NCBI GenBank assembly: GCA_004296815.1
Contig: SCVT01000668.1
Span: forward strand, 1-10,258
DNA from: Reyranella sp.
Lineage (GTDB): Bacteria; Pseudomonadota; Alphaproteobacteria; Reyranellales; Reyranellaceae
Direction: 5' to 3'
Length of the DNA stretch: 10,258 nt
Shown here piece by piece: positions 5,531 through 10,258 of this stretch. The position numbers and the translations under genes are program-made. Within the stretch, counting starts at the first letter, position 1, and the number at the start of each line of letters is the position of its first letter. Below the pieces are notes generated by a model. The model was given only the letters and a program-made list of their open reading frames with translations, had not been told where the DNA came from and did no database searches.

Positions 5531-7114
5531 ATGCTTTCATTCAGGAAATCCGCGCTCGCGCTCGTCGCGGCGGCAAGTGTCGGCGCCATGGTGGCGGCAC
5601 CGGCCAGCGCGCAGACCCTCAAGGTCGTTATGCATTCGGACGTGAAGATCCTCGATCCGATCTGGACCACCGCCTACATCCAGCGAAACCACGGCTACAT
5701 GGTGTGGGACACGCTCTTCGCGATGGACGAGAAGTTCGACGTGAAGCCGCAGATGGTCGAGAAGTACGACGTCTCCGCCGACAAGCTCACCTGGACCTTC
5801 ACGCTGCGCGACGGCCTTGAGTGGCACGACGGCAAGCCCGTCACCGCCGAGGACTGCGTCGCCTCGATCAAGCGCTGGTCGGCGCGCGATTCGATGGGCC
5901 AGAAGATGATGGGCTCCGTCGCCAGCCTCGAGGTCGTCGACGCCAAGACCTTCAAGATGAACATGAAGGAGCCCTACGGCCTGGTGCTGCAGTCGCTCGG
6001 CAAGCCGTCGTCCAACGTGCCCTTCATGATGCCGAAGAAGACGGCCGAAACCGACCCGATGCAGCAGATCAAGCTCGAGGACGTGATCGGCTCTGGCCCG
6101 TTCGTCTTCAAGGCCGACGAGTGGAAGCCCGGCGAGAAGATCGTCTACGTCAAGAACGCCAAGTACAAGCCGCGCAGCGAACCCGCCAACGGCCTGGCCG
6201 GCGGCAAGGTCGTCAAGGTCGACCGCGTCGAGTGGCTCGCCATGCCCGACGTGCAGACCCAGGTCGGCGCGCTGCAGAACGGCGAGATCGACATGATCGA
6301 ATCGCCCGGCCACGACCTTCTGCCGCTCCTGGCGAAGGACAAGAACATCAAGCTGCTGAGCTTCAACCCGACCGGCAACCAGTACACGTTCCGCTTCAAC
6401 AGCACGGCCAAGCCCTTCGATAACGCGAAGATCCGCCACGCCGTGTTCGTCGCCTTCGCCCAGGAGGACTTCCTCAAGGCCACGATCGGCGATGCGCAGT
6501 GGTACAAGGTCTGCAAGGCCCCGTTCGTCTGCGGCACGCCGCTGGAGACCAACGCCGGCATGGCCGACGTGCTGAACGGCAACGCCGCCAAGGCCAAGCA
6601 GCTCCTGACCGAGGCCGGCTACGACGGCACGCCGATCGTGCTGATGCACTCGACCGACCTGCAAGTGCTGACCAACCTCGCCCCGGTCGCCAAGGCGCAG
6701 ATGGAGCGCGCCGGCTTCAAGGTCGAGATGGTGTCGATGGACTGGCAGACGCTGGTCGCTCGCCGCGTCAAGAAAGACCCGCCGAACGCCGGCGGCTGGC
6801 ATGCCTTCCTCACCTCGTGGGTGGCGGCCGACATCCTGAACCCGGTGATGGCCGGCTTCTTCAACTCCGCGTGCGACAAGGCGATGTTCGGCTGGCCGTG
6901 CGACGCCACGATCGAGAAGTTCCGCGACCAGTTCGCCAAGGAAACCGACCCGGCCAAGCAGAAGCAGATCGTCGAGGATCTGCAGAAGTACTGGGTCGAC
7001 CATCCGACGCACATCAACGTCGGCCAGTGGTACGCGCCGCTGGCGCGCCGCGCCAACATCGACGGCAACCTGACCGCGCCGGTGCCGGTGTTCTGGAACG
7101 TCACGAAGAAGTAG
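5531..7114 (+). CDS. Family-5 (DppA/OppA type) ABC transporter substrate-binding protein, first paralogue
   Basis: 527-residue periplasmic binding protein of the SBP_bac_5 family, whose members bind peptides, nickel chelates, glutathione or opines. A Sec signal peptide with FRKSALALVAAASVGAMVA ends at ASA, with cleavage after A27. The mature protein shows the family start LDPIWTTAY and the hallmark block WTFTLRDGLEWHDGKPVTAEDC around residue 95-109, then GSGPFVF and FNSTAKPFDNAKIRHAVFVA. Cysteines lie at 109, 328, 334, 448 and 457; 328/334 (YKVC...FVCGTP) are shared with its neighbour, while 448/457 (ACDKAMFGWPC) are not. The ATG at 5531 starts the signal peptide, with GGGAG ten bases before it. 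The gene leads an operon with a paralogue and two permeases. The ligand cannot be deduced; dipeptide, oligopeptide or another solute is possible. Confidence 0.93.
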   Translation: MLSFRKSALALVAAASVGAMVAAPASAQTLKVVMHSDVKILDPIWTTAYIQRNHGYMVWDTLFAMDEKFDVKPQMVEKYDVSADKLTWTFTLRDGLEWHDGKPVTAEDCVASIKRWSARDSMGQKMMGSVASLEVVDAKTFKMNMKEPYGLVLQSLGKPSSNVPFMMPKKTAETDPMQQIKLEDVIGSGPFVFKADEWKPGEKIVYVKNAKYKPRSEPANGLAGGKVVKVDRVEWLAMPDVQTQVGALQNGEIDMIESPGHDLLPLLAKDKNIKLLSFNPTGNQYTFRFNSTAKPFDNAKIRHAVFVAFAQEDFLKATIGDAQWYKVCKAPFVCGTPLETNAGMADVLNGNAAKAKQLLTEAGYDGTPIVLMHSTDLQVLTNLAPVAKAQMERAGFKVEMVSMDWQTLVARRVKKDPPNAGGWHAFLTSWVAADILNPVMAGFFNSACDKAMFGWPCDATIEKFRDQFAKETDPAKQKQIVEDLQKYWVDHPTHINVGQWYAPLARRANIDGNLTAPVPVFWNVTKK

Positions 7115-7123
7115 GTCGATACA

Positions 7124-7151
7124 GCGCGCGGGGCCTTCGGGTCCCGCGCGC
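7124..7151 (+). terminator. UUCG-capped 12-bp hairpin between the two binding-protein genes
   Basis: GCGCGCGGGGCC (7124-7135) pairs with GGTCCCGCGCGC (7140-7151), twelve pairs with one G-T wobble, closed by the tetraloop TTCG flanked by C and G, the very stable cUUCGg form. It starts nine bases after the stop of the first gene. No T-run follows, so it more likely protects the upstream message end or causes partial termination than stops transcription fully. Confidence 0.6.
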
Positions 7152-7201
7152 CCATCGATGAAGGCGGGCTACGGCGCGCCTTCTTCCATGGGGAGCGAAG
7201 C

Positions 7202-7209
7202 AGGAGGGG
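7202..7209 (+). promoter_or_regulatory. Strong ribosome-binding site of the second binding-protein gene
   Basis: AGGAGGGG lies five bases before the ATG at 7215. It decides for this start over an in-frame ATG at 7158 and one at 7188, neither of which has a comparable site nor leads directly into a signal peptide. Confidence 0.8.
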
Positions 7210-7214
7210 TAACG

Positions 7215-8798
7215 ATGAAATCCATGATGAGACGCAGCCTTGCTGCGCTCGCCGCAGGAGCGATCCTGGCCGGCGCCGGACCGGCGCTCGCCCAGGGCAA
7301 GGTCCTGAAGTTCGTGCAGAACGGCAACCTGACGATCCTCGATCCGATCCTGACGACCGCCTACGTCACCCGTAACCACGGCTACTTCATCTACGACACG
7401 CTGTTCTCGTCCGACGAGAACAACGCCGTGAAGCCACAGATGGTCGACAAGTACGAAGTGTCGCCCGACAAGACGGTGTGGACCTTCACCCTGCGCGACG
7501 GGCTGGAGTGGCACGACGGCAAGCCGGTGACCTCGGAGGACTGCGTCGCCTCGCTGCAGCGCTGGGGCAAGCGCGACGCGATGGGCAGCAAGCTCATGGA
7601 CTTCGTCAAGGAGTTCAAGGTCGTCGACGCCAAGACCTTCCAGATGGTGTTGAAAGAGCCGTACGGCCTCGTTCTCGACACGCTCGGCAAGCCGAGCTCG
7701 AACGTGCCGTTCATGATGCCCAAGCGCATCGCCGAGACCGACGCCTTCAAGCCGATCGACAGCCAGATCGGTTCGGGGCCGTTCATCTACGTCAACGCCG
7801 AGTCCAAGCCCGGCGAGAAGCACGTCTACAACAAGAACACGAAGTACAAGCCGCGCGCCGAGCCCGCCTCCGGCCTGGCCGGCGGCAAGGTCGCCAAGGT
7901 CGACCGCGTCGAGATCATCGAGCTGCCCGACCCGCAGCAGCAGGTGAACGCGCTGATCGCCGGCGAGATCGACCTGATCGAGCAGCTGCCGCACGACCTG
8001 ATCCCTCTCCTCAAGAAGGAGAAGGGCGTCACCCTGGTCGACTGGAACCCGCTCGGTCACGTCTTCATCATCCGCTTCAACCACCTGGTGAAGCCGTTCG
8101 ACAATCCCAAGATCCGGCTGGCCGCGCTCCATGCGATGCGCCAGGAGGACTACCTCAAGGCCACCGTTGGCGAGCCTGAGTACTACAAGGTCTGCCCGGC
8201 CGCCTTCATCTGCGGCACGCCCAACGCCTCGGACAAGACCAACGGGCTGCTGATCAAGCCTGACTTCGAGAAGTCGAAGGCGCTCCTCAAGGAGGCCGGC
8301 TACGACGGCACGCCGATCGTGCTGATGCAGTCGACGACGCTGCCGGTGCTGACCAACATGGCGCCGGTCACCAAGTCGCTGCTCGAGCAGGGCGGCTTCA
8401 AGGTCGACATGCAGTCGATGGACTGGCAGACGGTGGTCAGCCGCCGTACCAGGAAGGAGCCGGCCGACAAGGGCGGCTGGAACGTCTTCCATACCTTCTC
8501 GGTATCGGCCGACGCACTGAACCCGATCTCCAACTCGTATTTCGTCGCCAACGGCGAGAAGTCCTCGTGGTTCGGCTGGCCGACCGATCCGCAGATGGAG
8601 AAGATGCGCGACGACTACGCCAAGGAGACCGACCCCGCCAAGAGCAAGGCACTGGCCGAGGCGATCCAGTTGCGCGCGATGGAGACCGCGCAGTTCGGCT
8701 GGCTTGGCCAGTGGTATGGTCCCGGCGCCTCGCGCGCCAACGTCACCGGCTGGCTCAAGGCGCCGGTGCCGGTGATGTGGAACATCGAGAAGAAATAG
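7215..8798 (+). CDS. Family-5 (DppA/OppA type) ABC transporter substrate-binding protein, second paralogue
   Basis: 527 residues, exactly the length of the preceding gene's product and similar to it along its whole length (by eye more than half the positions are identical). The signal peptide is MKSMMRRSLAALAAGAILAG with cleavage after ALA at residue 26. Shared blocks are LDPI-TTAY, WTFTLRDGLEWHDGKPVT, KEPYGLVL, LGKPSSNVPFMMPK, GLAGGKV, EAGYDGTPIVLM and APVPV-WN at the C-terminus. Cysteines lie at 110, 327 and 333, matching three of those in the first paralogue; the 448/457 pair is replaced by EKSSWFGWPT. Such differences near the C-terminal lobe suggest a different or modified ligand preference. 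It is followed by a strong terminator-like hairpin and then the permease genes, so it shares the transporter with its neighbour or is the main partner. The start is fixed by a strong ribosome-binding site. Confidence 0.93.
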   Translation: MKSMMRRSLAALAAGAILAGAGPALAQGKVLKFVQNGNLTILDPILTTAYVTRNHGYFIYDTLFSSDENNAVKPQMVDKYEVSPDKTVWTFTLRDGLEWHDGKPVTSEDCVASLQRWGKRDAMGSKLMDFVKEFKVVDAKTFQMVLKEPYGLVLDTLGKPSSNVPFMMPKRIAETDAFKPIDSQIGSGPFIYVNAESKPGEKHVYNKNTKYKPRAEPASGLAGGKVAKVDRVEIIELPDPQQQVNALIAGEIDLIEQLPHDLIPLLKKEKGVTLVDWNPLGHVFIIRFNHLVKPFDNPKIRLAALHAMRQEDYLKATVGEPEYYKVCPAAFICGTPNASDKTNGLLIKPDFEKSKALLKEAGYDGTPIVLMQSTTLPVLTNMAPVTKSLLEQGGFKVDMQSMDWQTVVSRRTRKEPADKGGWNVFHTFSVSADALNPISNSYFVANGEKSSWFGWPTDPQMEKMRDDYAKETDPAKSKALAEAIQLRAMETAQFGWLGQWYGPGASRANVTGWLKAPVPVMWNIEKK

Positions 8799-8803
8799 CG
8801 TCT

Positions 8804-8843
8804 ACGTCGTCCCGGGCGGACCTGCCGCCCGGGACGACGTTTT
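8804..8843 (+). terminator. Terminator-like hairpin between binding-protein and permease genes
   Basis: ACGTCGTCCCGGGCGG (8804-8819) and CCGCCCGGGACGACGT (8825-8840) form a perfect 16-bp stem with a five-base loop, followed by TTTT (8840-8843) and then GATT. It starts five bases after the stop of the second binding protein and ends 13-16 bases before the permease ATG. The short T-run suggests partial termination, lowering permease expression relative to the binding proteins. Confidence 0.7.
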
Positions 8844-8855
8844 GATTGGGAACCC

Positions 8856-9797
8856 ATGCTCGATTTCATCGCCCGTCGTATCGTCGCCATCATCCCCGTG
8901 CTCGCGGTGGTGGCTGTCTTCGTCTTCCTCATGTTGCGGCTGACGCCCGGCGATCCCGCCGCAGTCATCGCCGGCGACAACGCCACCTCCGACCAGATCG
9001 CCGACATCCGCACCAAGCTCGGCCTCGACGAACCGCTTTGGACGCAGTTCGCCATCTGGATCGGCAACATCCTCCAGGGCAACTTCGGCGAGAGCTACTT
9101 CTTCAAGAAGACCGTGGCCGAGCTGATCGCCCAGCGCATCGAGCCGACGCTCGCGCTGGCGATCTGCACGCTGGTCTTCGCCGTCAGCGTCTCGGTGCCG
9201 ATCGGCGTGCTCGCGGCCTACCGCCAGGGCTCGATGCTCGACCGCGTCGTCATGGGCTTCTCGGTGGTCGGCTTCTCTGTGCCGGGCTTCGTGATCGGCT
9301 ACTGCCTGATCTACATCTTCGCCATCGAGCTCGGTTGGCTGCCGGTCCAGGGCTATGTCCGCATCGGCGTCGACTTCTGGAAGTTCCTCGAGCGCATGAT
9401 ATTGCCCTCGCTCACCTTGTCGGTGGGCTTCATCGCCCTGATCTCGCGCATCACCCGCGCCTCGGTGCTCGAGGTGCTTAACGAGGATTACATCCGCACC
9501 GCGCGCGCCAAGGGCCTGTCCAACCGCGTGGTGCTGATGCGCCATGCGCTGCGGAACGCCGCCGTGCCGATCCTCACCGTGATCGGCCTCGGCATCGCCA
9601 TCCTGATCGGCGGCGCGGTCGTGACAGAGAGCGTGTTCGGCCTGCCCGGCCTCGGACGCCTGACCGTCGAGGCCGTGCTTTCCCGCGACTTCCCGACCAT
9701 CCAGACCGTCATCCTGATGTTTTCGGTGGTCTACGTCGTGATCAACCTGCTGATCGACATCAGCTACACCATCTTCGACCCGAGGATCCGCTATTGA
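8856..9797 (+). CDS. DppB/OppB-type ABC transporter permease
   Basis: 313-residue inner-membrane permease of the dipeptide/oligopeptide class. It begins [24 protein letters not shown], the usual first membrane span, followed by RLTPGDPA and a periplasmic segment with [11 protein letters not shown] and GNFGESY, all standard for DppB. About five further spans follow, with breaks near residues 98-120, 132-155, 185-200, 238-260 and 283-303. The cytoplasmic EAA loop that docks to the ATPase is at about residues 206-232 ([15 protein letters not shown], then RHALRNA), with the key Gly at 220. The C-terminus has FGLPGLGRL and DPRIRY, also typical. The ATG at 8856 follows TTGGGA by four bases. The stop overlaps the TTG of the next gene by four bases. 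Full length; the partner ATPases lie outside the window. Substrate unknown. Confidence 0.96.
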   Translation: MLDFIARRIVAIIPVLAVVAVFVFLMLRLTPGDPAAVIAGDNATSDQIADIRTKLGLDEPLWTQFAIWIGNILQGNFGESYFFKKTVAELIAQRIEPTLALAICTLVFAVSVSVPIGVLAAYRQGSMLDRVVMGFSVVGFSVPGFVIGYCLIYIFAIELGWLPVQGYVRIGVDFWKFLERMILPSLTLSVGFIALISRITRASVLEVLNEDYIRTARAKGLSNRVVLMRHALRNAAVPILTVIGLGIAILIGGAVVTESVFGLPGLGRLTVEAVLSRDFPTIQTVILMFSVVYVVINLLIDISYTIFDPRIRY

Positions 9798-10258
9798 GCG
9801 CCGTCACCGAAGACGTCGTCGACTCCGCCTCCATTGCGGCGGCATCGACCAAGCGCAAGAGCCTGTGGCTCATTGCCATCAAGAACCCGAACGTGATCGT
9901 CGGCGGGGCGATCCTGCTGATCATGCTGACGATCGCCGCGCTCGCGCCGTTCCTCGGCACCGTCGATCCGACGCGCATCGATCCGGCCGCGCGCAACAAG
10001 AAGCCCGGCACCGAGATCACCATGCGTCTCGACGACGGCCAGACCGTCAAGCGCGTGGCGCTGTTCGGCACCGACAGCCTGGGCCGTGACGTCTACAGCC
10101 GCGTCATCTACGGCACGCGCGTGTCGCTCGCGGTCGGCGTCGCGGTGGCCATCATCTCGGTGGCCATCGGCACGGTGATCGGCCTGATCTCGGGCTACGT
10201 GCGATGGCTCGACGGGATCATCATGCGCATCATGGATGGGTTGATGGCGATCCCGGGC
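9794..10258 (+). CDS. DppC/OppC-type ABC transporter permease (3' end cut by window edge)
   Basis: The first 155 codons of the second permease subunit. A TTG start at 9794 is chosen: it overlaps the previous stop by four bases (TTGA), and CGAGGA (9781-9786) precedes it by seven bases; the first in-frame ATG downstream (9925) would cut into the first membrane span. The N-terminus is an acidic and Ala-rich cytoplasmic tail, then [14 protein letters not shown] and the first span (about 36-56) ending APFLGTVDP, the usual OppC N-terminal domain. A hydrophilic loop with [19 protein letters not shown] precedes the family hallmark [13 protein letters not shown] (91-103), followed by the second span and the conserved DGLMAIPG at the window edge. 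It forms the channel with the DppB-type subunit. The EAA loop lies beyond the window. Confidence 0.94.
   Translation, partial: MSAVTEDVVDSASIAAASTKRKSLWLIAIKNPNVIVGGAILLIMLTIAALAPFLGTVDPTRIDPAARNKKPGTEITMRLDDGQTVKRVALFGTDSLGRDVYSRVIYGTRVSLAVGVAVAIISVAIGTVIGLISGYVRWLDGIIMRIMDGLMAIPG

Noticed and set aside
7215..7290. Twin-arginine export signal in the second binding protein because of MMRRSLAAL.
   Set aside because: The residues after RR (S-L-A) do not fit the Tat motif, which prefers x-F-L-K; the segment reads as an ordinary Sec signal peptide.
5537..8492. Long minus-strand frames (491 and 463 codons) opposite the two binding proteins, similar to each other.
   Set aside because: Their mutual similarity is a by-product of the paralogous plus-strand genes. 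Composition is Asp/His/Leu/Val/Arg-rich without any domain, and no ribosome-binding sites were seen.
1..10258. CRISPR arrays, tRNA or rRNA genes, insertion sequences, prophage or toxin-antitoxin genes.
   Set aside because: No regularly spaced repeats, RNA-gene signatures, transposase or phage-like proteins, or terminal inverted repeats were found on either strand.

Overview
The window is high-GC DNA with the gene set, codon bias and start/stop overlaps of an alphaproteobacterium. The YbjN-family protein, the lgt / MidA-like methyltransferase / pgeF run and the N-terminally extended nitrate-type binding protein all fit a Rhodospirillales/Hyphomicrobiales-like organism. A Reyranella-like genome is a guess, not something the sequence proves. 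There are no tRNA or rRNA genes, CRISPR arrays, insertion sequences or other signs of mobile DNA.

Left edge (1-1030): the 5' two-thirds or so of an NrtA/CmpA-type substrate-binding protein runs leftward off the window. It has a strong ribosome-binding site and, 41 bases above its ATG, a near-consensus sigma-54 promoter (GG-N10-GC, read on the minus strand). About 100-135 bases above the predicted transcription start lie two GCGATTCG repeats exactly 22 bp apart, one of them inside a perfect palindrome. This is where an NtrC-type enhancer-binding protein would be expected to sit. The reading is a nitrogen-regulated uptake operon for nitrate or a related small molecule.

Housekeeping block (1031-5402, all plus): a YbjN-domain protein stands alone and is followed by a GC-rich hairpin. 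Then comes a tightly packed operon: lgt (prolipoprotein diacylglyceryl transferase), a MidA/NDUFAF7-like methyltransferase (4-nt overlap), pgeF (4-nt overlap), a possible 22-codon hydrophobic ORF, and a two-domain lipoprotein of unknown role. Lgt would modify the lipobox cysteine of that lipoprotein. The lgt start has no Shine-Dalgarno, and a TATAAC box lies so close that the message may be leaderless.

Transport block (5468-10258, plus, continuing off the right edge): two tandem paralogous family-5 (DppA/OppA type) binding proteins, each exactly 527 residues, are followed by a DppB-type permease and the start of a DppC-type permease. The ATPase genes would be expected downstream. Each junction after a binding-protein gene carries a strong hairpin: a UUCG-capped 12-bp stem between the paralogues, and a 16-bp perfect stem with a short T-run before the permeases. 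This arrangement would make binding proteins in excess over membrane subunits. A second, weaker sigma-54-like promoter precedes the first binding protein, so both uptake systems may respond to nitrogen status.

No clearly new system is evident. The least explained items are the Cys/His-rich head of the nitrate-type binding protein, the duplicated-domain lipoprotein with its possible tiny upstream ORF, and the paired-paralogue transporter.
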